From: Diabrotica undecimpunctata
Lineage: Eukaryota; Arthropoda; Insecta; Coleoptera; Chrysomelidae
NCBI RefSeq assembly: GCF_040954645.1
Contig: NC_092808.1
Coordinates: forward strand, 86,745,389 to 86,809,388
DNA length: 64,000 nucleotides
Direction: 5' to 3'
Below, one piece after another: positions 32,761 through 45,600 of the stretch (positions are counted from its first letter, which is position 1; each line of letters begins with the position of its first letter). The notes under the pieces are model-generated. The model was not told where the DNA came from. It did no database searches and worked only from the letters and a program-made list of their open reading frames with translations. The translations under genes and the position numbers were made by a program.

Positions 32761-33235
32761 TCGAATAAACCGCACTGTTTTAAGTATTTTTAATGTAAAG
32801 AAAATAAATATTTTGTTTTTCATGTTTTAATTATATTTTTGTTGAATTTAAATGATTACCTTAATCTTCTGTTAAAACTGTAAATTATTTCAAATTAAGA
32901 ACTCACAAGGTAATTGACTTAATATCAATCAATGTATTCAGCACAAATTTCTTCAGACTACTTTGGTCAATATTTCTTTCAAAACAAAAATATATATAAA
33001 GTGTTGATTAAAAAGTATCTTCTGATTTAATATAAAATTTATATTATAGAAATTGATACTTACTACTTTGTTGGCACATATTGTATACTGTATTCCGTAC
33101 GACAATTTTGATCCCTTAGATAGATCGGTTGTCTTGTTTTCCGTCATTTATATAATCGTATATACTTCTACTTCTATATAGTATTGCATATAATTGTATA
33201 ATATTTGTAAAAGTTATTCACTACTACTACTACTT
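32761..33235. other. AT-rich non-coding stretch
   Basis: Nothing recognised; CTACTACTACTACT near 33222 is a small trinucleotide run. Confidence 0.5.
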
Positions 33236-33239
33236 GTCG

Positions 33240-34150
33240 GTTTATAACGTTCCCCGCCGTTTTCCGACTTCCAATCGCCACTTAGTCCGGTTGTTCCATA
33301 GGTCTTCTTCTATGGCCCTCTCTCTTAGTTCTTTATTATGTTCATTCTTTGTATATGTCCGAACCAGATAAGTTGTTTTATTGTTAGGTCATCTGTGATT
33401 GTTCATTTGATTTCCATTATTTCTCTAATGCGTTCGTTGGTAATCCTTTTTCTTCTAGATCTTCCTGCAGTTCTTCTCTAAAAATCCATTTCCATCGCTT
33501 TCAGCGTTGCCAGTGTCCTTTCTTTCAGTGACCATACCTCACAGCTGTACAAAGTGATACTTTTTACTATTGTCTCATATATCCTCTTTATTTTCTTTGC
33601 TGATGGATTGGTCCCATAAAATGCTGTTTAACATTGTTATGGCTTTTCTCTCTGACGTATTTCTCTCTATTATGACTTTGTCTTATGTTCCATCTTGTGA
33701 AATAGCGATACCTAGATATTTGTAGTCACAGCAGTGCTTTATTGTGGTGTTATCGTATAATATGAGATCTTTTTGTTCTACTTTAATGCACAGGTATTCG
33801 GTTTTCTTTTTATTTACTTATACTAGACCCCATATATCATACTCTTTGATTAATTTTGGTGCCATATAGTTTAAATCGTCATAATCTTGAGCCATTATTA
33901 CTTGGTCGTCTTCAAAGCTGAGCTTATATACCATAGTGTTGGTGAGCGGTATCCCCATTCTTCTGCATTTTTGTTTACATCTTTTTTAAGCACTTTCGAG
34001 GTGTATTTTAAATAAAGTGGGGGACAGACAACATCCTTGCTTTAATTCTTTTGATGTCATAAATCCTGTTGTTATTTGTGTCCCTGCTTTTATTTTTGTT
34101 ATTGGTTGGTTTTATAGCACTTTGACGGCTTTTATTAATTCTATATTAAT
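33240..34150 (-). pseudogene. RTE-type LINE reverse transcriptase fragment
   Basis: The minus strand carries a GCCLSPTLF-like block near 34030, LSFEDDQVIMAQDYDDLNYM at 33870-33923, KKTEYLCIKVEQKDLILYD near 33770, CDYKYLGIAIS near 33710 and VTERKDTGNAESDGNGF near 33500. Many stops. FEDDQ is a changed FADDQ. The style is like the RTE copy at 3025 but the sequence differs. Confidence 0.7.
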
Positions 34151-34164
34151 ATTCGTGCTTTCCA

Positions 34165-35040
34165 TTGATTACCACAGCAAGAATTGTTTATAATATGGGT
34201 GTTAGTATAAATGGAGAGGATCTGAACCATTTGAGATTTGCCGATGACATCGTTATATTTTCTAATACAGTTGATAAGTTACAAAAATTCTGGAAATGCT
34301 CTATAAAACATCAAAAACAATTAGTCTTAAAATTAACACCTCAAAGACAAAATTTATGAACAACCTTGTAGTCAGCGATAAAATTCAGTTTGAAAGTCAT
34401 CGACCAAGCAATAGCTTACAAATATTTGGGGCATAAAATTCACTTAGGACGAGATAATCAGACAACTGAAATACAAAAAAGGATAAGTTTCACATGGGCT
34501 GTCTTTAGTAGATTGAGCAACATTTTCAAGTCTAATATTCCAACTTGTTTAAAAAGAAAGATTTTTAACAAATGTGCTTTACCGGTCCTTACATATGATG
34601 CATAAATATTAACTCTAATCAAAAGAATAATAAATAAAATAAAATTTAGGCAACACGCTATGAAAAGATCAATATTACTTATAACCATTAGAAATAAAGT
34701 ACTAAACCTAGAAATAAGAAGAATAACAGGAGTCACGAATGCAGTTTCAATGCAGAAAAAATAGCCATGGCTAAATGGGCTTGGGCCGAATGAAACAGGA
34801 CCGGAAAATATATGTTCGGCATTGCTAGATTGACGGAAAATAGATTCACTAAAAAGAATCTGGAGTGACGATCAAGACAAATCGAAAGAGAGGACGACCA
34901 CCGACTAGATGGACGGATGATATAAAGCAAGTCACCAAAAAATAGATGCAAGAAGCTCAAGATGGAAATATGTGGAAAATTTTACGGCAGGCATACGTTC
35001 AGCAGTGGACAAATATAGGCTAGTTAATAATGATGATGAC
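34165..35040 (+). pseudogene. Second LINE fragment, opposite strand, adjoining the first
   Basis: The plus strand reads VSINGEDLNHLRFADDIVIFS (catalytic DD at 34243-34248), AYKYLGHKI near 34415, ISFTWAVFSRLSNIFKSNIP and CLKRKIFNKCALPVLTYDA near 34480-34605, then RNKVLNLEIRRITGV near 34690. It differs in family style from 33240-34150, so I treat it as a separate insertion and not as an inversion product. Confidence 0.65.
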
Positions 35041-36489
35041 TTCAACACATTTAATTAAAGTTGTTGTGCGTGAAAATTAAATAGTTTACTAGGCATGCAC
35101 AAAATATAAAAACCCTTAAAAATGATTCCTTATCACTCCGGTCACGTAATTTTAACCAGATTTAAATACCATTATCTTAATTTACAGGTTAGAGTATATT
35201 ATTTATCGTTATTAGCTAGTAAATTATTACTTACTCAATTAAATCGAACAAACAGCTAACGGTTAGTGGATATAACAACTTTTTGTTCAAAAATATGTTT
35301 GTTAAAAGTACAAAAATGGATTTTATATGTAAATAACATAAAAGTTATTTATAAAAACACGACAAACGCTATCAAAACAAAACTTACAGGCAAGTAAGTA
35401 AATCAATCAAAGACCATTTTAGGATGTTATATACACAAATAGTACACAAAAGTGACTATAATAAAATTGTCATATTTCCTTGTTATTTTTAAAGTTATTG
35501 ATAATTTGATAGTTACAAAAGTTAATATACGACTAATGGAATAAAAACATGCCAATATATTTTATGTATTATCAGTTTCACCGTTTTCTTCTTTCTTTAT
35601 TTGCTGCTTTTTAATGCTTTTTGAATCTTTTATTATTGATTAAGCTCTTTAATATTTTTTGGGCAGTAAATTACCAATTATCCCTCTATATTTATGGCGA
35701 CATTTCTATAATTTTCAATTAATTTTCACTCTACGCTTGTATTCATTACGTGGTGCTTTAATCAACAATGAGTCACAGTACTGGTTGGTCTTCGACAATA
35801 TTACAAGAATGGGTTCGCAAGAACTCTAGCAGAAATAGTTGGATATTACTCAATACTTTAGGTCCAGTGGAGTTGTTCCCAGATCAATACTCTTATAGAA
35901 CTCGCAGGATGGTTAGCATTTGGTCAATACCCAAAGGCCCAGTGGAGTTTCAACCACATCAGCACTCTGGCAAAACTCGATTCTCTCTTGCTGCGTACAC
36001 CGTTGTTTTATCTTTAATCTCCTGCGCTCATTGATCTAAGTGGAACTTGCACAATGCACATCGTTACATATACAGTGGAGTACGTAAATGTTGGAATTAA
36101 TTCGTTAAACGCTTGATTTAGCCATTGTGTAAAAAAAAGCTCGATTTTATTTTTCAATCGCTCATTTTTTGCTAAACTCAAATTTTTGATGATGCCATCA
36201 CTATTCGAATTATGACTAGTTTTCAACTGTTCGAGTTATTATCATTTTTTTAATGGTAATATCTTATTTTGACATTATTATCGAGAAAAGCGCATATTTT
36301 TGTATACGATCGTTATATTTTTTGTCGCTTAAGTCACATAACCGTATATTTAAGAAATACAAGATATTTTACTTGTATATAAACGTAATTTATAAAATTA
36401 TAAACAGGTCTAAATAAACCTACAAACTTTTATATTAAATGCTAAAATTACAAACAATTTGACTCTGGACAATATCCAAGACGATTTTG
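35041..36489. other. Non-coding stretch with one unrecognised 88-codon frame
   Basis: 35768-36034 is open (starts MSHSTGWSSTILQEW) and contains an imperfect 70-bp duplication (GPVELFPDQ and GPVEFQPHQ). I see no domain, and the duplication suggests a decayed repeat and not a gene. The rest is AT-rich. Confidence 0.4.
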
Positions 36490-37070
36490 AAATCTTGGAA
36501 AACATTATTAACGCTATCAGCATTAATTAATTAAATCAATTTTGGTCTTAATTCTCTCTTTAACTTCATCAATACTATAAGGTATGTTAACGTAAGCTTT
36601 AGACTTAAGATATCCCCATAAGAAAAAATCTAGTAGGGACAGATCAGGAGATCTAGCTGACCACTCTAAAAATCCTCGTCTGCCAATTTATATATTAGGA
36701 AAAATATTATTTAGGTATTCACGTACATGTGAGTAACGTGGTGGTGCTCCATCTTGTTGATACAATAGCGGATTGTCCGGTAGCTGAGGATTTTGATGAT
36801 TTGGGTCACAATTGTATTACCAACTATTCCCGCCACCACGTTAACTGCCTGTTAATACTGAGTGTGCCCTTTTACCTCCCAGTGAGAACACGTCCTTGTA
36901 AGGGTTCTCTCGTGTCCAGTACCTATAGTTCTATCTATTTTCTGTTTACGTTAAGGAGAAAGCGGCCTCATCTAAGAAAATTCATTTCGGATCATTTAGG
37001 AATTGCGGATCATGTTTACATTGATCCATCATTAATAGTTTTCTAGCATCAGTATAGGACCCATAGAAAA
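36490..37070 (-). pseudogene. IS630/mariner-like transposase fragment, second copy
   Basis: The minus strand reads PKWIFLDEAAFS (first catalytic Asp) near 36985, LLYQQDGAPPRYSHVREYLN near 36720-36775 (second Asp), GRRGFLEWSARSPDLSLLDF near 36630-36690, and FFLWGYLKSKAYV near 36610. The second Asp is 35 residues from the Asp of RSPD. Same family as 15930-16745, but this copy extends further toward the N-terminus. Several stops. Confidence 0.7.
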
Positions 37071-37942
37071 ATCTATATTATAAAAAAAATATATATTTTC
37101 TTTTATTTATTTTAATGTACAATTAATATAACAGTATTCTCGGACATTAATTTATTAATTTCTTTGATTAGATCTTTATGCAATTACTCCCCACATTGTT
37201 TGCTATGTTTTATTTTAATTAACTTATTAAAATATAACTTATTTGTATTTTTATTTTTATTTTGAAATCTTCTTCTAAAATGGCTATTTGTAACGTTTAA
37301 CAAAACAAAAATCGCAGCTAATTCGGACAATTTTTCTACAGTGTAATATTGTGTTTAATGGCCCATTGTCAACAGCTCACACGAAAAGATGGAAAAGAGC
37401 ACAAGATGAAAGATAAGATAACTGTAACGGTTTTTGAAAAGATCTTAGAAAGGTAATTGGGTTTTTATAAAAGGTTGTCGGTGGCAAAAGAAATTTAAAA
37501 AAAAGTTCTTTTGACAACTCATCTTTATACTTTAATATTCATAGCAAGAAAAATACCGTTTATGTAATATCTTTTAAATAATATTAAAATACTTTGGGTA
37601 GAAGATCGAGAATTTTGTATTTTAAAGAACGTTAAGACATTGTTGTATATTTTCTCGGGTACCTTAGAATCAATCTACTATAAAAACAAAGGAGGCTATA
37701 TCATTTATTTGTTATTAAAATTATATTAGTTCTCATTAAAAAAAAAATCACAATATAAATGTTCAGAAACTGTTTTCTTGTGGTATGTCTGATTTAAAAT
37801 ATGTTTGTACGCGGTTAAATCACAACTGGTTTTATTGAAAATTGCATTTTATAATTGTTTGACTTTTCGATTTCCACTGCAAAAATTGTTTTCAAAAAGA
37901 TTATTTTCGAATGTGGAAGTTATATTACATCCTATGATCTGA

Positions 37943-38015
<73 letters not shown>

Positions 38016-38018
38016 ATA

Positions 38019-38066
<48 letters not shown>

Positions 38067-38955
38067 TTTTTTTGTTTTGGTATCGACCGTATATTATTTA
38101 AAATAATTTTCTTTGGTATATGTCAGGTTTTGGCGGTCTGGAATTATCTGGAATTGAAACAATTCTATTTTTTTGTCACTTAATATTTCGCCAACTGTTT
38201 GTTGGCTTAATTAGAAGTGCACTACAAATTTATTAAAACAAAGAAATAAGCAACATGAAGATAAACTTACATAAATATTTACTTACAGAGGTAGAACTGT
38301 TCACAAAAAAAGACTCTATAACCTCTAACCTATAAGACTCTAATATCTATAACCTAATCACTGTGTGGTTTTAAGATGGTAGCTCAAGTACTCCAAAGTT
38401 AGTAATCTAGACCATATTTTTCATTTAAAAGTCAATTCTACATTCATGTTTTTCATAACTATCTTGAAATTAAACCTCATTGATGTTTCTCTAATACAGG
38501 GTTTAATATTATAGTTTATTCTAGAATTTACTGAATATTTTATTGGATATTTGTAGAATTTTATATGGAATTACTGCAGCTGTCAGTAGGTCCTACCCAC
38601 ATACTCTGGAGGACCTAACCACATGCTCTGGAGGCCACATAGTACATTATATTTAGAAGCAAGCAGCCCATCGATGCCACAAGTATCATTCAAATTTATT
38701 TAATGTAAAACATTAGGCAGGGTTGTTTTTGCTATTTAAATATTATTTTTTTTTTATTGTTAAATAAATATGATTAGTTAAATCATTGTATTATTTGTTA
38801 CCAGCTAAATGTTCATGGTTTAATTAATAGTTTAAGACAAGACGGATTCACACTTGAAAGACTGAGCTAGGCGAAGCATAGACGATAAACTCTCATGGTT
38901 ATTTGAGGTATTATTTTGTAATAGTATTTCAATTATCTTTGATAGACTTATCGTT

Positions 38956-38958
<3 letters not shown>
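37071..38958. other. AT-rich stretch with a long (TA)n tract
   Basis: Contains the TA tract at 37943-38062 and a short GGAGGACCTAACCACAT-type direct repeat near 38590-38640. No coding motif. Confidence 0.5.
37943..38062. repeat. (TA)n microsatellite, interrupted
   Basis: TA run broken by single phase changes near 38004 and 38020. Confidence 0.95.
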
Positions 38959-39026
<68 letters not shown>

Positions 39027-39030
39027 TATA
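38959..39030. repeat. (AT)n microsatellite just upstream of a PLE relic
   Basis: AT run ending about 45 bp before PLE coding sequence. Confidence 0.95.
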
Positions 39031-39074
39031 ACACAGAAAGTGTTGGCATAACCCTCAACAGAGAAAAAAATAAT

Positions 39075-40150
39075 AAAATATGTCTATAAGATGCCATTAG
39101 ATAAGACTTTAAAAATAATCAAAATAAAGATAGGGAATAATGATACATTGGCAACTAGAACAAGATTAAATGTATCAGCTATAATGGAAATATGGACATT
39201 ATGTACTGATAATACTAATTTTATAAAAATAATTTTGGTCTAGCAATGGGCTCTAGTTTATCTTTATTATTAGCCAATATAAATATTTATGGAAGATTTT
39301 GGAACAATTTGTATTTCTAAACAAACCCACAGTATGGTAAAGATATGTAGATGATCGATTCTCAATATGGCCTCATGAATCAGAGTTGTTGGACCCATCC
39401 CTGAATAATATAAACGATAAAGAAGAGACGGTAGCATTTTTACCATAGAAAAGGAATATAATAACACACTACCAGTCCTGGACGTTTTAATCTCAAAGAA
39501 GCATACTGAATATGATACTCAGGTGTGTAGAACAACACATATGTTGTACACACACACTAATATACATGTAAATTACACATCAAATCTCAAGAATAATATT
39601 AAAAAGGAGATTATACAAATTTGTTCTTAGAGGAGAAACATTTGTTAAACATCAGTTTTATTTAAAAAATAATTCTGCTTTGTCGTGTATATATAACGAA
39701 TTTTCAAGCATAGACCGAATGAAACAGAACAACTTAGAACGGGATCCTGCAACATCCACAAGAAATAATACGAAAATAACAATATCATACACAAAAGGAT
39801 TATCGGGAACGATTATAACGATAAGAAATAAATTCAACGTTTTAACAACATTCACAAGAACAAACACATTAAGATCTAATTTATCTAAAACTAAACCTAA
39901 CGATGAATAGAAAAGAACAGAGAATTGTATTTTTATCGGAATTGTGGACGCTCTAATTAGGCTAAATAAGACCAATTTCGTTACGAAATCCTCGGCAGAA
40001 CGCAATGGGATCTGGTAAGTCATACTAAAAGAAAAAATCAATAAAATGAAATTTTCACTATTGGTGAAATTTTCAATAACATATCCAGGATACATCATTT
40101 GTGTTTTTCAAAAACATACATATAAAATCAGAGTTTAGTGTTTGTTGAGA
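39075..40150 (+). pseudogene. Penelope-like element relic
   Basis: The plus strand reads GLAMGSSLS-LLANI near 39240-39280, a broken palm region (DDRFSIWPHESELLDP) near 39350-39400, STVAFTIEKEYNNTLPVLDVLISKK near 39430-39500, then a diverged C-terminal part to about 40010. AMGSxLSPLLANI and LPVLDVLISK are PLE RT signatures. The GIY-YIG region is not clearly readable. This subfamily differs from the PLEs at 25180 and 45021. Confidence 0.65.
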
Positions 40151-41545
40151 GTAAACTAAATGTAAGACCAAATACCTACTTACCATAGGATAGTATTAAC
40201 AGCTGAATTTTACTGTCATCCATGCATGTGGTTGTCTTTTTAAAGACAACCTTTGATGGAATAACAACAATGCTTTGATTTTTTTGACTGCTTTTATCAA
40301 GTTAAAGTTGATTTCGTGTAATCAAATGAACTATCTTACAATAGAGTCGGGGATCACAACTCAACAATATTGACAATATCATTTTAAAGCCGTCTACTTT
40401 TAAATGTGTAATATATGTCTGAATTGCCAATACGAATGAGTTGGATAAAATTAAATTATTGGAAGAATTTTTCACCAAATAACAAAAATCAAAATTTGTT
40501 TAATTTATTAATGTTTTTTATTTTGAGAACGATTTCCAAATTGGAAATCAAAACGTCAAAAATAAACTTATTTTAAACATAAATTGTAGCTTATTATCAA
40601 AAAAATAATAATTGAAAAAAAAAATCCTTTGTTTTTATCCACCGTTTTTATCATTAGATCCCACTTCCTTAAATATATACCCCAATTGAGGGTGAATAAA
40701 TTATAAAATGTATATAAAATAAATATTCTGGTATTTATTTAATTTTTTTTTTGTAGGTATGTTATCCTGGATTTGATCTGTTTGAACTAACAACGGTAAG
40801 CTGCATGTATTTAAAGTTAAAGTAAAAAGTTGAATATCACAAATCTTGTGGTCTTCAATAAGAAAATATTTGTAGTAATTTAAATAATTGTAACATATAT
40901 AGTTTTAAGCTATTTATTATTTTAAATTAAAACTGCTTTATTCGACGTTTCATTCTCTGGATGTAAAGTCATTTTAAATTGGAAATAAGACCGAAGTGTC
41001 AATTAAAGTAGGTCCAACTTTCAAATTGTCTTTAATTTTTACGATGTATTATGTAATAAGAAAATAATTTTTTTTATTTATAATGTATGATTTTACAGTA
41101 TATATTATATTCCTAATATCTACTGGACTGGACAACAAGATCAGAAATAACAATGTCCAAAAACTAAGTTTTTGCTTAAAAAACAACTCATTACCATTAT
41201 TAATTATTAATTTGACATAAAGGTATACAACCAAAGGTAACCCAAATGGTACGTGATAGATTATAGAATAATAACTACAGACTATAAATAAGTTATACGA
41301 AAATAAAGAACACCGGGACGAAAAGACATCAGAACTTTACAAAAATGACTAACAATGGTAGAATAGATCATTATTACCATAGTAAAATAAAGATGACAAG
41401 TAACGAACGAATTATAACACAGAAAGCGATACGATATTAGCATCTTGTAGAAAATATACTATAGGTAACCTGCTGAAAAAAACATCCCTCAAATGAATCG
41501 TAAGATATAAAAATATATACAAAATAAAGGAAACCTTTTTAAAAC
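40151..41545. other. AT-rich non-coding stretch
   Basis: No gene or repeat recognised. Confidence 0.5.
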
Positions 41546-41592
41546 CTTAAACTGGTTTGTATTAAAACCTTTTTAATACAAACCAGTTTAAG
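41546..41592. repeat. Perfect 22-bp inverted repeat with 3-nt loop
   Basis: Arms 41546-41567 and 41571-41592 are fully complementary (CTTAAACTGG... / ...CCAGTTTAAG) around CCT. It lies about 160 bp outside the P element. Confidence 0.85.
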
Positions 41593-41748
41593 AAAAAAAA
41601 TTTTAGTTCAATTAAGATATTAAAAGGAAAATTAAATTCAGGCAAATAAAAATGGACTATATTTCCAAAACAAATGAAAACTAGTCTACACTAACTACAA
41701 CACCCAAAGTACAGAAATAATAAATTAACACAAACCGTAAAACAATGT

Positions 41749-41756
41749 GTATTTAA
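41749..41756. repeat. Left 8-bp target duplication of the P element
   Basis: GTATTTAA here and at 44152-44159 are identical. Confidence 0.9.
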
Positions 41757-44151
41757 CAGAGATATGAAAGAGAGGGGATATGACACAAACGATATTTCTG
41801 TATCTACTAAATGGGACCACTTAATTTGACAGGATGTACTCTCCAATATGGCGACGGGCAGGTCCGGATTCAAATTAATTCAAAGTGTATTTACGATTTA
41901 CTGTTTAGTTTGGGAATAAGCATTTAGTTAGATTAATAAGAGTTATTTGGAATGAAATTACTTTCATTTTTAGTACTCTTTAAGTACACCTTAATAATAA
42001 TTATAAAATTTATTACATACATAAAGTTTAAAAAAATGTACAAAACCAGTCAATGATATGGTTTTAAAATTATAACATTTACATACAAGTAAAAAACAAC
42101 AATTAGCAAGTGCACTTACATAAGTTTATATACATTTAGATATGTTGGTTCCATGTACTATTAATATAAATTATATATTTATATATAATTATTTTATAAA
42201 TGTATATAAAAAATATAAAAATTAGTTATTGTGTATAGGTAGGTAGTTAAAGAATTGTATCAAAGACATGCCGTGTTCTTTAGCCTTTTTTAACTTATTG
42301 TGGTTTCTATGGAATTGTTATATCTGCATATAAAGATCCCTTTTCCAGTAATGCGAGCCTATGATAAGGGATATTATAGCTAGTGTGAAAGTTGCGGGAT
42401 ATTTTAAACGGTTGAAAATACTGCTTTTTAGCTGGTGCAACTGTCAACAATAACTAACTCAACAGGCGATTGTCAATATTCATCGACTTTTCGTTTATTT
42501 TCCGTAACATATAAAGTTCGAGACACTCATCCTATGTATAAAGCTGGTACAAAAACTAGCTCACAATATGATGGTATATCGAGCCCTCGAATAAAAATTA
42601 GAAAAATGAAACAGCTTTATTATATTGATGTTAACAATGTTTACAAGAATTTTTAAACAATATTTTTATTTATTTTTTTAAACAATTTGAATTCCACTAA
42701 AGTGTCCACTAAATAATACCACTTTATTAATAAGAGGTCTCATACTGAGAGATTTGTCAGTCTTACTTTTGCACATATAGAACATCCTAATATCAATATA
42801 GCGGCTTGCTACAGCCTTTATTAGAAGTATTCTGTGATTATCTGAGAATTGTTGATCAATGCTATGACTAAGTAAATTTAAAAAGATGTCTTTGTTTATG
42901 TACCTCCGTAAAACTTTTGTAACTAAATCGTTGGTACTCATACAAGTTGGAGAAGGGATTTCTTTTAAAATTGTCTCAGCCATAAAGCATATATTAATTA
43001 CACTTTCAGATGGATATTGCAATCCTTTTTTATTTTTTTTATCAATAAATGAATATAAAAAGTTGTTCCGAGTGACACTTACTGAGGCGCTTAAACATTC
43101 ACTACAGACTAATCTTTTTTGTAAGTAAAACACAACATAACCAGCAATGTATGTAGTTATGCTTTAAGAGTATTGAGAAAAAGGATTGATATAGCTGTGA
43201 TCATGAATTATATCTACTGACACATCAGTATCACAACTATTACTCAATCTATATTCTCTGGAAGTGATATTAATGTGATCGGTGGGATTGCATTTTAAAA
43301 TATTTAAATCTTCTAAAGGAAAGCAGTTACCACTAAATTTATTTTTCAGTTCAACATGCACCAAAATTTTTTTATAAGCTGACTGAAACTTCATTTTGTA
43401 CACAAATAAAGTAGCTTTATTATAAAAAAAGCATAAATCATATTTTTAAACGCAAAAAACTGCTGCTGTTACATCAAAAAAAAATGTCAAATAGTACATA
43501 TTTAAAGAATAGCCAAAACAAAAATGTGATTAATTATTAACTAGTACTTTATACAAAATATCAAGAACCTTCTAGTTGAAATCTCTTTGTTCACACCTAT
43601 ACAAACTTATTTATTTGCAAATAAAAGCAAGTGAAATGTACAATTGAAGTTGTATACTGTGTAGTGTCCAGGTGTAATTATAATTATAATGTCCAATTTA
43701 CTAAATTTTGAAGGTACCCAGTTCCCACACTATTTACGAACTGTATCCAGGCATTTCTCCTTTCAACATCTTTAGGAAATCTACAACCACATAAACCAAA
43801 TTAAAAAGATTACCTGTTCTTTTTACACGCGACATCACTAAAAACGGAAGTCATACCGCCCTGTACACTGTTTACAATTTCATACTAACCTATGAAAAGA
43901 TATTCCATTGGAGATTTTCTTATTATTACGAGTGTTATTTGGACATAAAATAAAAGAACACGATGTCATAATAGTTTCACTTTAAATAAACGTAAAAACC
44001 GTACAAAAATAAGCTCAAAATATTTTTAAAATTAAATTTCTATGCACAGAACTACTCGACACAAACAACAATCTGTCAGATACTCACCAATATGGCGAAC
44101 CGATCCCATCTCTTTCACCGTAGGTCATATCCCCTGTCTTACATATCTCTG
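41757..44151 (-). mobile_element. P-superfamily DNA transposon, 2.4 kb, with exact 8-bp target duplication
   Basis: 28-bp terminal inverted repeats at 41757-41784 and 44124-44151 (CAGAGATATG... outside-in; 26 of 28 match) are flanked by GTATTTAA on both sides. P elements start CA, end TG and make 8-bp duplications. The minus-strand coding remnant is the C-terminal part of a P/THAP9-type transposase. 41785-42677 and 43404-44123 are AT-rich with no coding motif that I can read, so the N-terminal THAP domain is missing or unrecognisable. Confidence 0.9.
42678..43403 (-). pseudogene. P-type (THAP9-like) transposase, C-terminal part
   Basis: One frame from 43403 to 42678, broken by a single TAA near 43163. 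FQSAYKKILVHVELKNKFSGNC at the start, TYIAGYVVFYLQKRLVC-EC in the middle (the Y-AGYV and CxxC blocks) and ILLIKAVASRYIDIRMFYMCK toward the end match the last third of P/THAP9 transposases. The frame ends at RPLINKVVLFSGH. The family cuts and pastes DNA using GTP as cofactor; this copy is truncated. Confidence 0.75.
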
Positions 44152-44159
44152 GTATTTAA
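44152..44159. repeat. Right 8-bp target duplication of the P element
   Basis: GTATTTAA, identical to 41749-41756. Confidence 0.9.
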
Positions 44160-44888
44160 TGCAATTGTTTACTACATGGATTTTCTGTGGCTAAATACTT
44201 ACCGACACCGACACCACGACAGAAAATCATTGAAAATCATTTTGTAGTACGTAATAATGGATGGAGTGCACGTCTCCTTTATTTAAATTTGATAATTGTT
44301 TTGATTACATATACCCGGCTCATCTATTAGAATATATAAACTCGAGATAAATACACTGACCTTTATAAAGCGGTGATTTTGTATTGGGTTTTAATAATGT
44401 GAACAATTTTTTGTGGTTAAATTAAAAATAAAATCGCGTTTGTTTAAAAAGATAAAACAAAAAATATACACTTATTAAAAATAAAAGATAATTCCTAATA
44501 AAACACGAAATAATTCTTTATGTCCTACAGAAATGATTTAAATATTTGACCATCTACGGCTGAACAGTATCCTACTCTATCACAAAATATGTCAATTTTC
44601 TGGTGACACTTCTTGAGCGTGACATTTTTTGCAATTTTTGATGCAATAACAACTCTCAATTTTTTATAACAATATTATGAATTGACTTTACGCAAGGAAT
44701 TAGTCTTCTCTCAACAAAACGTACAAAAATAAATTAAAGATCTACGCTGTTAACGCTTTAGAAAACCACTGTATAATAACAAATTGTTGGTGACTTCGAC
44801 GGGTCAACGAAGCAGGTTCGTAGAAATTCGACGGCGCGTATTGTTGCCATTTGTAGACTGTATATCTAAGTTAAAACTTAGATATACA

Positions 44889-44890
<2 letters not shown>
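44160..44890. other. AT-rich non-coding stretch
   Basis: Nothing recognised. A short AGTTAAAACTT-type inverted motif (TATATCTAAGTTAAAACTTAGATATA at 44861-44886) precedes the TA tract. Confidence 0.5.
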
Positions 44891-44958
<68 letters not shown>

Positions 44959-44968
44959 ATATATATAT

Positions 44969-45020
<52 letters not shown>
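44891..45020. repeat. (TA)n microsatellite left of PLE palindrome
   Basis: TA run with one CTA and one ATAA interruption, abutting the PLE end at 45021. Confidence 0.95.
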
Positions 45021-45022
<2 letters not shown>

Positions 45023-45129
45023 AATAAGAAAAAAGAAGTACTTCTGACTCGTTTGGAACAAATATATAACTGTTTTGGATGGGTTGGAGTCAATAATAGG
45101 GCTATTGGTTAACTATTTTTTTATTCTCG

Positions 45130-45175
45130 AGCTTTCAATTGTGTTTACAATTATTATCAAGAGCTAAAAAAGACA
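45130..45175 (-). ncRNA. Hammerhead-like motif, PLE left arm (degraded)
   Basis: The minus strand reads CTTGATAAT, an AATTGT/ACAATT hairpin, then GAAAGCTCGAG. Two positions of the CTGATGA box are changed. Confidence 0.3.
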
Positions 45176-45600
45176 AAATACTTACAAGGTTGAACTAAAA
45201 AGAAAAAACAATTTTTGTTAACTTACCAAATAAAAATTAGTTTGGTAAGTAAAAATCACTGCTTACATCTTCAAAATATTTAATACAAAAATGTTTTTAT
45301 CTAATAAATGTTTCTCTGAAAAATTTTTATAATTTTGAAAACATTTTTTTAATATAAGAATAATTGAATTTATAAATAAGTTCAAATAGCAACCAATTAC
45401 AAATAGCCTCAATGTCATAAATGCCAACATAAAATTTTTATTTTTGACAATTATATTGCCAAAAGTAAAACTTCGTTTAAACATTCTTTTTTGTTTAGTA
45501 ACAAAAAGAAGAAGATTTATTCACTGTTGACAGATGTCTGAAAGAATGTGACAGATATATGGAGAATTGAATATGACATTTTACAAGTTTTATATATAAA

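Noticed and set aside
33240..35040. Twin-priming inversion of a single LINE
   Set aside because: The two halves overlap in RT content (each has its own DD motif) and differ in family style, so two insertions are more likely.
35768..36034. 88-codon frame as a host gene
   Set aside because: It contains an imperfect internal duplication, has no recognisable domain and has transposon debris on both sides.
42886..43128. Plus-strand 80-codon frame
   Set aside because: Antisense to the P-type transposase frame.
45263..45484. 73-codon frame conserved in both arms of the PLE palindrome as a small accessory gene
   Set aside because: The conservation only reflects near-identity of the inverted arms; no domain or independent copy is seen.
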